Of a DNA stretch of 64,000 nt, positions 15,601 through 30,800 are shown piece by piece. The DNA is from Trichobilharzia szidati (lineage: Eukaryota; Platyhelminthes; Trematoda; Strigeidida; Schistosomatidae). Position numbers and translations under genes: made by a program. Each line of letters opens with the position of its first letter. Within the stretch, counting starts at the first letter, position 1. A model generated the notes under the pieces. The model did no database searches. It was not told where the DNA came from and was given only the letters and a program-made list of their open reading frames with translations. The stretch covers positions 21,707,710-21,771,709 of the forward strand of contig OX235271.1 in the NCBI GenBank assembly GCA_944472155.2. The letters are read 5' to 3'.

Positions 15601-18600
15601 CAATACACTCACAACACATCTCACACAAACTCATCGGATGGATACCCAACCAACTAACTATCAGAACACATATTGACAGCTCATCGAAACTACGTCTCAG
15701 ATGTCCCTATCAGAAATCACTCATCACAGAAATAACACAAAACTAACAGTGCACACACACACACTCACTCACTCACACAATCAAACAATCCAACACTCAC
15801 ACACTGGATACCACAGAGACACTCACCTGAATTCCAAACCACACCTATCATTCTCCCAATACAACCAACGACTCTTCACTAGTCATCATCACTCACCGTC
15901 TACACTGGAATAGAAACAAACAAATAGCAGAAAACAAAAAAATTATTACTCATCTCCTCACCTTCACATGAGAAATCACTCATTGTCACATACACCAAAT
16001 CAATCAGTGGTTCCTTAGCAAATGGAATTTGACAAAAGTCATTCCAACATGCCAGTCTCATCACACTCAGTAGGAGGCTTACCCAAAAACTACCACTCAA
16101 ACTCACAACAGTCATCATTCCATTCATCACAACAACTACGCTCCCACACACACACAATGCACACTACACACACTCGACATACTCAACAAACACTTTGAAT
16201 GTACGGTGACGAACGACACTTAGCACAGCTCGTCACCACATACCTTAATATACCTCTGTCTCTTACGTCCAGTGACTATAGCACATACAGACGCCTTTTA
16301 CAGAGGATCACATCATCAAAATATACGCCAACTCCAAACATAAAACAAACAAACAAACACACACACACACACTCTATCTCTCTCCCTCTCATTACAGCAA
16401 TATGCATACACAAAACACTGAGAATCACTTACGCGAAATCACGCTCCCAGGAACAAACCATTTCACACCATCGATTCATCCAATAATCTAAAACACAAAA
16501 TTCAACAAAAATACTCTTAATACTGTCACAATCCAATACACTCACAACACATCTCACACAAACTCATCGGATGGATACCCAACCAACTAACTATCAGAAC
16601 ACATATTGACAGCTCATCGAAACTACGTCTCAGATGTCCCTATCAGAAATCACTCATCACAGAAATAACACAAAACTAACAGTGCACACACACACACTCA
16701 CTCACTCACACAATCAAACAATCCAACACTCACACACTGGATACCACAGAGACACTCACCTGAATTCCAAACCACACCTATCATTCTCCCAATACAACCA
16801 ACGACTCTTCACTAGTCATCATCACTCACAGTCTACACTGGAATAGAAACAAACAAATAGCAGAAAACAAAAAAATTATTACTCATCTCCTCACCTTCAC
16901 ATGAGAAATCACTCATTGTCACATACACCAAATCAATCAGTGGTTCCTTAGCAAATGGAATTTGACAAAAGTCATTCCAACATGCCAGTCTCATCACACT
17001 CAGTAGGAGGCTTACCCAAAAACTACCACTCAAACTCACAACAGTCATCATCCCATTCATCACAACAACTACGCTCCCACACACACACAATGCACACTAC
17101 ACACACTCGACATACTCAACAAACACTTTGAATGTACGGTGACGAACGACACTTAGCACAGCTCGTCACCACATACCTTTATATACCTCTGTCTCTTACG
17201 TCCAGTGACTATAGCACATACAGACGCCTTTTACAGAGGATCACATCATCAAAATATACGCCAACTCAAAACACAAAACAAACAAACAAACACACACACA
17301 CACTCTATCTCTCTCCCTCTCATTACATCAATATGCATACACAAAACACTGAGAATCACTTACGCGAAATCACGCTCCCAGGAACAAACCATTTCACACC
17401 ATCGCTTCATCCAATAATCTAAAACACAAAATTCAACAAAAATACTCTTAACACTGTCACAATCCAATACACTCACAACACATCTCACACAAACTCATCG
17501 GATGGATACCCAACCAACTAACTATCAGAACACATATTGACAGCTCATCGAAACTACGTCTCAGATGTCCCTATCAGAAATCATTCATCACAGAAATAAC
17601 ACAAAACTAACAGTGCACACACACACACTCACTCACTCACACAATCAAACAATCCAACACTCACACACTGGATACCACAGAGACACTCACCTGAATTCCA
17701 AACCACACCTATCATTCTCCCAATACAACCAACGACTCTTCACTAGTCATCATCACTCACCGTCTACACTGGAATAGAAACAAACAAATAGCAGAAAACA
17801 AAAAAATTATTACTCATCTCCTCACCTTCACATGAGAAATCACTCATAGTCACATACACCAAATCAATCAGTGGTTCCTTAGCAAATGGAATTTGACAAA
17901 AGTCATTCCAACATGCCAGTCTCATCACACTCAGTAGGAGGCTTACCCAAAAACTACCACTCAAACTCACAACAGTCATCATTCCATTCATCACAACAAC
18001 TACGCTCCCACACACACACCATGCACACTACACACACTCGACATACTCAACAAACACTTTGAATGTACGGTGACGAACGACACTTAGCACAGCTCGTCAC
18101 CACATACCTTTATATACCTCTGTCTCTTACGTCCAGTGACTATAGCACATACAGACGCCTTTTACAGAGGATCACATCATCAAAATATACGCCAACTCCA
18201 AACGAAAAACAAACAAACAAAACACACACTCTATCTCTCTCCCTCTCATTACAGCAATATGCATACACAAAACACTGAGAATCACTTACGCGAAATCACG
18301 CTCCCAGGAACAAACCATTTCACACCATCGATTCATCCAATAATCTAAAACACAAAATTCAACAAAAATACTCTTAACACTGTCACAATCCAATACACTC
18401 ATAACACATCTCACACAAACTCATCGGATGGATACCCAACCAACTAACTATCAGAACACATATTGACAGCTCATCGAAACTACGTCTCAGATGTCCCTAT
18501 CAGAAATCATTCATCACAGAAATAACACAAAACTAACAGTGCACACACACACACTCACTCACTCACACAATCAAACAATCCAACACTCACACACTGGATA

Positions 18601-21600
18601 CCACAGAGACACTCACCTGAATTCCAAACCACACCTATCATTCTCCCAATACAACCAACGACTCTTCACTAGTCATCATCACTCACAGTCTACACTGGAA
18701 TAGAAACAAACAAATAGCAGAAAACAAAAAAATTATTACTCATCTCCTCACCTTCACATGAGAAATCACTCATTGTCACATACACCAAATCAATCAGTGG
18801 TTCCTTAGCAAATGGAATTTGACAAAAGTCATTCCAACATGCCAGTCTCATCACACTCAGTAGGAGGCTTACCCAAAAACTACCACTCAAACTCACAACA
18901 GTCATCATCCCATTCATCACAACAACTACGCTCCCACACACACACAATGCACACTACACACACTCGACATACTCAACAAACACTTTGAATGTACGGTGAC
19001 GAACGACACTTAGCACAGCTCGTCACCACATACCTTTATATACCTCTGTCTCTTACGTCCAGTGACTATAGCACATACAGACGCCTTTTACAGAGGATCA
19101 CATCATCAAAATATACGCCAACTCAAAACACAAAACAAACAAACAAACACACACACACACTCTATCTCTCTCCCTCTCATTACATCAATATGCATACACA
19201 AAACACTGAGAATCACTTACGCGAAATCACGCTCCCAGGAACAAACCATTTCACACCATCGCTTCATCCAATAATCTAAAACACAAAATTCAACAAAAAT
19301 ACTCTTAACACTGTCACAATCCAATACACTCACAACACACCTCACACAAACTCATCGGATGGATACCCAACCAACTAACTATCAGAACACATATTGACAG
19401 CTCATCGAAACTACGTCTCAGATGTCCCTATCAGAAATCATTCATCACATAAATAACACAAAACTAACAGTGCACACACACACACTCACTCACACAATCA
19501 AACAATCCAACACTCACACACTGGATACCACAGAGACACTCACCTGAATTCTAAACCACACCTATCATTCTCCCAATACAACCAACGACTCTTCACTAGT
19601 CATCATCACTCACAGTCTACACTGGAATAGAAACAAACAAATAGCAGAAAACAAAAAAATTATTACTCATCTCCTCACCTTCACATGAGAAATCACTCAT
19701 AGTCACATACACCAAATCAATCAGTGGTTCCTTAGCAAATGGAATTTGACAAAAGTCGTTCCAACATGCCAGTCTCATCACACTCAGTAGGAGGCTTACC
19801 CAAAAACTACCACTCAAACTCACAACAGTCATCATCCCATTCATCACAACAACTACGCTCCCACACACACACCATGCACACTACACACACTCGACGTAAT
19901 CAACAAACACTTTGAATGTACGGTGACGAACGACACTTAGCACAGCTCGTCACCACATACCTTAATATACCTCTGTCTCTTACGTCCAGTGACTATAGCA
20001 CATACAGACGCCTTTTACAGAGGATCACATCATCAAAATATACGCCAACTCAAAACACAAAACAAACAAACAAACACACACACACACTCTATCTCTCTCC
20101 CTCTCATTACAGCAATATGCATACACAAAACACTGAGAATCACTTACGCAAAATCACGCTCCCAGGAACAAACCATTTCACACCATCGATTCATCCAATA
20201 ATCTAAAACACAAAATTCAACAAAAATACTCTTAACACTGTCACAATCCAATACACTCACAACACACCTCACACAAACTCATCGGATGGATACCCAACCA
20301 ACTAACTATCAGAACACATATTGACAGCTCATCGAAACTACGTCTCAGATGTCCCTATCAGAAATCATTCATCACAGAAATAACACAAAACTAACAGTGC
20401 ACACACACACACTCACTCACACAATCAAACAATCCAACACTCACACACTGGATACCACAGAGACACTCACCTGAATTCTAAACCACACCTATCATTCTCC
20501 CAATACAACCAACGACTCTTCACTAGTCATCATCACTCACAGTCTACACTGGAATAGAAACAAACAAATAGCAGAAAACAAAAAAATTATTACTCATCTC
20601 CTCACCTTCACATGAGAAATCACTCATAGTCACATACACCAAATCAATCAGTGGTTCCTTAGCAAATGGAATTTGACAAAAGTCGTTCCAACATGCCAGT
20701 CTCATCACACTCAGTAGGAGGCTTACCCAAAAACTACCACTCAAACTCACAACAGTCATCATCCCATTCATCACAACAACTACGCTCCCACACACACACC
20801 ATGCACACTACACACACTCGACGTAATCAACAAACACTTTGAATGTACGGTGACGAACGACACTTAGCACAGCTCGTCACCACATACCTTAATATACCTC
20901 TGTCTCTTACGTCCAGTGACTATAGCACATACAGACGCCTTTTACAGAGGATCACATCATCAAAATATACGCCAACTCAAAACACAAAACAAACAAACAA
21001 ACACACACACACACACTCTATCTCTCTCCCTCTCATTACAGCAATATGCATACACAAAACACTGAGAATCACTTACGCAAAATCACGCTCCCAGGAACAA
21101 ACCATTTCACACCATCGATTCATCCAATAATCTAAAACACAAAATTCAACAAAAATACTCTTAACACTGTCACAATCCAATACACTCATAACACATCTCA
21201 CACAAACTCATCGGATGGATACCCAACCAACTAACTATCAGAACACATATTGACAGCTCATCGAAACTACGTCTCAGATGTCCCTATCAGAAATCACTCA
21301 TCACAGAAATAACACAAAACTAACAGTGCACACACACACACTCACTCACTCACACAATCAAACAATCACCCACTCACACACTGGATACCACAGAGACACT
21401 CACCTGAATTCCAAACCACACCTATCATTCTCCCAATACAACCAACGACTCTTCACTAGTCATCATCACTCACCGTCTACACTGGAATAGAAACAAACAA
21501 ATAGCAGAAAACAAAAAAATTATTACTCATCTCCTCACCTTCACATGAGAAATCACTCATTGTCACATACACCAAATCAATCAGTGGTTCCTTAGCAAAT

Positions 21601-24600
21601 GGAATTTGACAAAAGTCGTTCCAACATGCCAGTCTCATCACACTCAGTAGGAGGCTTACCCAAAAACTACCACTCAAACTCACAACAGTCATCATCCCAT
21701 TCATCACAACAACTACGCTCCCACACACACACCATGCACACTACACACACTCGACGTAATCAACAAACACTTTGAATGTACGGTGACGAACGACACTTAG
21801 CACAGCTCGTCACCACATACCTTAATATACCTCTGTCTCTTACGTCCAGTGACTATAGCACATACAGACGCCTTTTACAGAGGATCACATCATCAAAATA
21901 TACGCCAACTCAAAACACAAAACAAACAAACAAACACACACACACACTCTATCTCTCTCCCTCTCATTACAGCAATATGCATACACAAAACACTGAGAAT
22001 CACTTACGCAAAATCACGCTCCCAGGAACAAACCATTTCACACCATCGATTCATCCAATAATCTAAAACACAAAATTCAACAAAAATACTCTTAACACTG
22101 TCACAATCCAATACACTCATAACACATCTCACACAAACTCATCGGATGGATACCCAACCAACTAACTATCAGAACACATATTGACAGCTCATCGAAACTA
22201 CGTCTCAGATGTCCCTATCAGAAATCATTCATCACGGAAATAACACAAAACTAACAGTGCACACACACACACACTCACTCACACAATCAAACAATCCAAC
22301 ACTCACACACTGGATACCACAGAGACACTCACCTGAATTCCAAACCACACCTATCATTCTCCCAATACAACCAACGACTCTTCACTAGTCATCATCACTC
22401 ACAGTCTACACTGGAATAGAAACAAACAAATAGCAGAAAACAAAAAAATTATTACTCATCTCCTCACCTTCACATGAGAAATCACTCATTGTCACATACA
22501 CCAAATCAATCAGTGGTTCCTTAGCAAATGGAATTTGACAAAAGTCGTTCCAACATGCCAGTCTCATCACACTCAGTAGGAGGCTTACCCAAAAACTACC
22601 ACTCAAACTCACAACAGTCATCATCCCATTCATCACAACAACTACGCTCCCACACACACACAAGCACACATACACACACTCGACGTAATCAACAAACACT
22701 TTGAATGTACGGTGACGAACGACACTTAGCACAGCTCGTCACCACATACCTTAATATACCTCTGTCTCTTACGTCCAGTGACTATAGCACATACAGACGC
22801 CTTTTACAGAGGATCACATCATCAAAATATACGCCAACTCAAAACACAAAACAAACAAACAAACACACACACACACACTCTATCTCTCTCCCTCTCATTA
22901 CAGCAATATGCATACACAAAACACTGAGAATCACTTACGCAAAATCACGCTCCCAGGAACAAACCATTTCACACCATCGATTCATCCAATAATCTAAAAC
23001 ACAAAATTCAACAAAAATACTCTTAACACTGTCACAATCCAATACACTCACAACACATCTCACACAAACTCATCGGATGGATACCCAACCAACTAACTAT
23101 CAGAACACATATTGACAGCTCATCGAAACTACGTCTCAGATGTCCCTATCAGAAATCATTCATCACAGAAATAACACAAAACTAACAGTGCACACACACA
23201 CACTCACTCACACAATCAAACAATCCAACACTCACACACTGGATACCACAGAGACACTCACCTGAATTCCAAACCACACCTATCATTCTCCCAATACAAC
23301 CAACGACTCTTCACTAGTCAACATCACTCACAGTCTACACTGGAATAGAAACAAACAAATAGCAGAAAACAAAAAAATTATTACTCATCTCCTCACCTTC
23401 ACATGAGAAATCACTCATAGTCACATACACCAAATCAATCAGTGGTTCCTTAGCAAATGGAATTTGACAAAAGTCGTTCCAACATGCCAGTCTCATCACA
23501 CTCAGTAGGAGGCTTACCCAAAAACTACCACTCAAACTCACAACAGTCATCATCCCATTCATCACAACAACTACGCTCCCACACACACACCATGCACACT
23601 ACACACACTCGACGTAATCAACAAACACTTTGAATGTACGGTGACGAACGACACTTAGCACAGCTCGTCACCACATACCTTAATATACCTCTGTCTCTTA
23701 CGTCCAGTGACTATAGCACATACAGACGCCTTTTACAGAGGATCACATCATCAAAATATACGCCAACTCAAAACACAAAACAAACAAACAAACACACACA
23801 CACACTCTATCTCTCTCCCTCTCATTACATCAATATGCATACACAAAACACTGAGAATCACTTACGCAAAATCACGCTCCCAGGAACAAACCATTTCACA
23901 CCATCGATTCATCCAATAATCTAAAACACAAAATTCAACAAAAATACTCTTAACACTGTCACAATCCAATACACTCACAACACATCTCACACAAACTCAT
24001 CGGATGGATACCCAACCAACTAACTATCAGAACACATATTGACAGCTCATCGAAACTACGTCTCAGATGTCCCTATCAGAAATCATTCATCACAGAAATA
24101 ACACAAAACTAACAGTGCACACACACACACTCACTCACACAATCAAACAATCCAACACTCACACACTGGATACCACAGAGACACTCACCTGAATTCCAAA
24201 CCACACCTATCATTCTCCCAATACAACCAACGACTCTTCACTAGTCATCATCACTCACAGTCTACACTGGAATAGAAACAAACAAATAGCAGAAAACAAA
24301 AAAATTATTACTCATCTCCTCACCTTCACATGAGAAATCACTCATAGTCACATACACCAAATCAATCAGTGGTTCCTTAGCAAATGGAATTTGACAAAAG
24401 TCATTCCAACATGCCAGTCTCATCACACTCAGTAGGAGGCTTACCCAAAAACTACCACTCAAACTCACAACAGTCATCATCCCATTCATCACAACAACTA
24501 CGCTCCCACACACACACAACGCACACTACACACACTCGACATACTCAACAAACACTTTGAATGTACGGTGACGAACGACACTTAGCACAGCTCGTCACCA

Positions 24601-27600
24601 CATACCTTAATATACCTCTGTCTCTTACGTCCAGTGACTATAGCACATACAGACGCCTTTTACAGAGGATCACATCATCAAAATATACGCCAACTCAAAA
24701 CACAAAACAAACAAACAAACACACACACACACTCTATCTCTCTCCCTCTCATTACAGCAATATGCATACACAAAACACTGAGAATCACTTACGCAAAATC
24801 ACGCTCCCAGGAACAAACCATTTCACACCATCGATTCATCCAATAATCTAAAACACAAAATTCAACAAAAATACTCTTAACACTGTCACAATCCAATACA
24901 CTCATAACACATCTCACACAAACTCATCGGATGGATACCCAACCAACTAACTATCAGAACACATATTGACAGCTCATCGAAACTACGTCTCAGATGTCCC
25001 TATCAGAAATCATTCATCACAGAAATAACACAAAACTAACAGTGCACACACACACTCACTCACTCACACAATCAAACAATCCAACACTCACACACTGGAT
25101 ACCACAGAGACACTCACCTGAATTCCAAACCACACCTATCATTCTCCCAATACAACCAACGACTCTTCACTAGTCATCATCACTCACAGTCTACACTGGA
25201 ATAGAAACAAACAAATAGCAGAAAACAAAAAAATTATTACTCATCTCCTCACCTTCACATGAGAAATCACTCATAGTCACATACACCAAATCAATCAGTG
25301 GTTCCTTAGCAAATGGAATTTGACAAAAGTCATTCCAACATGCCAGTCTCATCACACTCAGTAGGAGGCTTACCCAAAAACTACCACTCAAACTCACAAC
25401 AGTCATCATCCCATTCATCACAACAACTACGCTCCCACACACACACACACGCACACTACACACACTCGACATACTCAACAAACACTTTGAATGTACGGTG
25501 ACGAACGACACTTAGCACAGCTCGTCACCACATACCTTTATATACCTCTGTCTCTTACGTCCAGTGACTATAGCACATACAGACGCCTTTTACAGAGGAT
25601 CACATCATCAAAATATACGCCAACTCAAAACACAAAACAAACAAACAAACACACACACACACTCTATCTCTCTCCCTCTCATTACAGCAATATGCATACA
25701 CAAAACACTGAGAATCACTTACGCAAAATCACGCTCCCAGGAACAAACCATTTCACACCATCGATTCATCCAATAATCTAAAACACAAAATTCAACAAAA
25801 ATACTCTTAACACTGTCACAATCCAATACACTCATAACACATCTCACACAAACTCATCGGATGGATACCCAACCAACTAACTATCAGAACACATATTGAC
25901 AGCTCATCGAAACTACGTCTCAGATGTCCCTATCAGAAATCATTCATCACAGAAATAACACAAAACTAACAGTGCACACACACACACTCACTCACTCACA
26001 CAATCAAACAATCACCCACTCACACACTGGATACCACAGAGACACTCACCTGAATTCCAAACCACACCTATCATTCTCCCAATACAACCAACGACTCTTC
26101 ACTAGTCATCATCACTCACCGTCTACACTGGAATAGAAACAAACAAATAGCAGAAAACAAAACAATTATTACTCATCTCCTCACCTTCACATGAGAAATC
26201 ACTCATAGTCACATACACCAAATCAATCAGTGGTTCCTTAGCAAATGGAATTTGACAAAAGTCATTCCAACATGCCAGTCTCATCACACTCAGTAGGAGG
26301 CTTACCCAAAAACTACCACTCAAACTCACAACAGTCATCATCCCATTCATCACAACAACTACGCTCCCACACACACACAACGCACACTACACACACTCGA
26401 CATACTCAACAAACACTTTGAATGTACGGTGACGAACGACACTTAGCACAGCTCGTCACCACATACCTTTATATACCTCTGTCTCTTACGTCCAGTGACT
26501 ATAGCACATACAGACGCCTTTTACAGAGGATCACATCATCAAAATATACGCCAACTCAAAACACAAAACAAACAAACAAACACACACACACACTCTATCT
26601 CTCTCCCTCTCATTACAGCAATATGCATACACAAAACACTGAGAATCACTTACGCAAAATCACGCTCCCAGGAACAAACCATTTCACACCATCGATTCAT
26701 CCAATAATCTAAAACACAAAATTCAACAAAAATACTCTTAACACTGTCACAATCCAATACACTCATAACACATCTCACACAAACTCATCGGATGGATACC
26801 CAACCAACTAACTATCAGAACACATATTGACAGCTCATCGAAACTACGTCTCAGATGTCCCTATCAGAAATCATTCATCACAGAAATAACACAAAACTAA
26901 CAGTGCACACACACACACTCACTCACACAATCAAACAATCCAACACTCACACACTGGATACCACAGAGACACTCACCTGAATTCCAAACCACACCTATCA
27001 TTCTCCCAATACAACCAACGACTCTTCACTAGTCATCATCACTCACCGTCTACACTGGAATAGAAACAAACAAATAGCAGAAAACAAAAAAATTATTACT
27101 CATCTCCTCACCTTCACATGAGAAATCACTCATAGTCACATACACCAAATCAATCAGTGGTTCCTTAGCAAATGGAATTTGACAAAAGTCATTCCAACAT
27201 GCCAGTCTCATCACACTCAGTAGGAGGCTTACCCAAAAACTACCACTCAAACTCACAACAGTCATCATCCCATTCATCACAACAACTACGCTCCCACACA
27301 CACACAACGCACACTACACACACTCGACATACTCAACAAACACTTTGAATGTACGGTGACGAACGACACTTAGCACAGCTCGTCACCACATACCTTAATA
27401 TACCTCTGTCTCTTACGTCCAGTGACTATAGCACATACAGACGCCTTTTACAGAGGATCACATCATCAAAATATACGCCAACTCAAAACACAAAACAAAC
27501 AAACAAACACACACACACACTCTATCTCTCTCCCTCTCATTACAGCAATATGCATACACAAAACACTGAGAATCACTTACGCAAAATCACGCTCCCAGGA

Positions 27601-27850
27601 ACAAACCATTTCACACCATCGATTCATCCAATAATCTAAAACACAAAATTCAACAAAAATACTCTTAACACTGTCACAATCCAATACACTCATAACACAT
27701 CTCACACAAACTCATCGGATGGATACCCAACCAACTAACTATCAGAACACATATTGACAGCTCATCGAAACTACGTCTCAGATGTCCCTATCAGAAATCA
27801 TTCATCACAGAAATAACACAAAACTAACAGTGCACACACACACACTCACT
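9691..27850. repeat. Middle satellite block, mosaic of monomer variants
   Basis: Monomers here mix the left-block and right-block states. The TTAATATA state occurs in the monomers anchored at 10625, 13410, 16199, 19916, 20843, 21776, 22705, 23634, 24561 and 27349. A GAATTCTAAACC state occurs near 10,255, 11,183, 13,040, 13,971, 19,546 and 20,473. The rare double change ACTCCAAACATAAAAC is shared by only two monomers, near 11,684 and 16,332, exactly five monomers apart. ATCACCCACTC recurs near 8,364, 12,071, 21,366, 26,011 and 27,869. This pattern is typical of unequal exchange or gene conversion between copies. Confidence 0.65.
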
Positions 27851-30800
27851 CACTCACACAATCAAACAATCACCCACTCACACACTGGATACCACAGAGA
27901 CACTCACCTGAATTCCAAACCACACCTATCATTCTCCCAATACAACCAACGACTCTTCACTAGTCATCATCACTCACAGTCTACACTGGAATAGAAACAA
28001 ACAAATAGCAGAAAACAAAACAATTATTACTCATCTCCTCACCTTCACATGAGAAATCACTCATAGTCACATACACAAAATCAATCAGTGGTTCCTTAGC
28101 AAATGGAATTTGACAAAAGTCATTCCAACATGCCAGTCTCATCACACTCAGTAGGAGGCTTACCCAAAAACTACCACTCAAACTCACAACAGTCATCATC
28201 CCATTCATCACAACAACTACGCTCCCACACACACACAACGCACACTACACACACTCGACATAATCAACAAACACTTTGAATGTACGGTGACGAACGACAC
28301 TTAGCACAGCTCGTCACCACATACCTTTATATACCTCTGTCTCTTACGTCCAGTGACTATAGCACATACAGACGCCTTTTACAGAGGATCACATCATCAA
28401 AATATACGCCAACTCAAAACACAAAACAAACAAACAAACACACACACACACACTCTATCTCTCTCCCTCTCATTACAGCAATATGCATACACAAAACACT
28501 GAGAATCACTTACGCAAAATCACGCTCCCAGGAACAAACCATTTCACACCATCGATTCATCCAATAATCTAAAACACAAAATTCAACAAAAATACTCTTA
28601 ACACTGTCACAATCCAATACACTCATAACACATCTCACACAAACTCATCGGATGGATACCCAACCAACTAACTATCAGAACACATATTGACAGCTCATCG
28701 AAACTACGTCTCAGATGTCCCTATCAGAAATCATTCATCACAGAAATAACACAAAACTAACAGTGCACACACACACACTCACTCACACAATCAAACAATC
28801 CAACACTCACACACTGGATACCACAGAGACACTCACCTGAATTCCAAACCACACCTATCATTCTCCCAATACAACCAACGACTCTTCACTAGTCATCATC
28901 ACTCACAGTCTACACTGGAATAGAAACAAACAAATAGCAGAAAACAAAACAATTATTACTCATCTCCTCACCTTCACATGAGAAATCACTCATAGTCACA
29001 TACACAAAATCAATCAGTGGTTCCTTAGCAAATGGAATTTGACAAAAGTCATTCCAACATGCCAGTCTCATCACACTCAGTAGGAGGCTTACCCAAAAAC
29101 TACCACTCAAACTCACAACAGTCATCATCCCATTCATCACAACAACTACGCTCCCACACACACACAACGCACACTACACACACTCGACATAATCAACAAA
29201 CACTTTGAATGTACGGTGACGAACGACACTTAGCACAGCTCGTCACCACATACCTTTATATACCTCTGTCTCTTACGTCCAGTGACTATAGCACATACAG
29301 ACGCCTTTTACAGAGGATCACATCATCAAAATATACGCCAACTCAAAACACAAAACAAACAAACAAACACACACACACACACTCTATCTCTCTCCCTCTC
29401 ATTACAGCAATATGCATACACAAAACACTGAGAATCACTTACGCAAAATCACGCTCCCAGGAACAAACCATTTCACACCATCGATTCATCCAATAATCTA
29501 AAACACAAAATTCAACAAAAATACTCTTAACACTGTCACAATCCAATACACTCATAACACATCTCACACAAACTCATCGGATGGATACCCAACCAACTAA
29601 CTATCAGAACACATATTGACAGCTCATCGAAACTACGTCTCAGATGTCCCTATCAGAAATCATTCATCACGGAAATAACACAAAACTAACAGTGCACACA
29701 CACACACACTCACTCACACAATCACAATCACCAACACTCACACACTGGATACCACAGAGACACTCACCTGAATTCCAAACCACACCTATCATTCTCCCAA
29801 TACAACCAACGACTCTTCACTAGTCATCATCACTCACAGTCTACACTGGAATAGAAACAAACAAATAGCAGAAAACAAAAAAATTATTACTCATCTCCTC
29901 ACCTTCACATGAGAAATCACTCATAGTCACATACACAAAATCAATCAGTGGTTCCTTAGCAAATGGAATTTGACAAAAGTCATTCCAACATGCCAGTCTC
30001 ATCACACTCAGTAGGAGGCTTACCCAAAAACTACCACTCAAACTCACAACAGTCATCATCCCATTCATCACAACAACTACGCTCCCACACACACACACAA
30101 CGCACACTACACACACTCGACATAATCAACAAACACTTTGAATGTACGGTGACGAACGACACTTAGCACAGCTCGTCACCACATACCTTTATATACCTCT
30201 GTCTCTTACGTCCAGTGACTATAGCACATACAGACGCCTTTTACAGAGGATCACATCATCAAAATATACGCCAACTCAAAACACAAAACAAACAAACAAA
30301 CACACACACACACACTCTATCTCTCTCCCTCTCATTACAGCAATATGCATACACAAAACACTGAGAATCACTTACGCAAAATCACGCTCCCAGGAACAAA
30401 CCATTTCACACCATCGATTCATCCAATAATCTAAAACACAAAATTCAACAAAAATACTCTTAACACTGTCACAATCCAATACACTCACAACACATCTCAC
30501 ACAAACTCATCGGATGGATACCCAACCAACTAACTATCAGAACACATATTGACAGCTCATCGAAACTACGTCTCAGATGTCCCTATCAGAAATCATTCAT
30601 CACAGAAATAACACAAAACTAACAGTGCACACACACACACTCACTCACACAATCACAATCACCAACACTCACACACTGGATACCACAGAGACACTCACCT
30701 GAATTCCAAACCACACCTATCATTCTCCCAATACAACCAACGACTCTTCACTAGTCAACATCACTCACAGTCTACACTGGAATAGAAACAAACAAATAGC

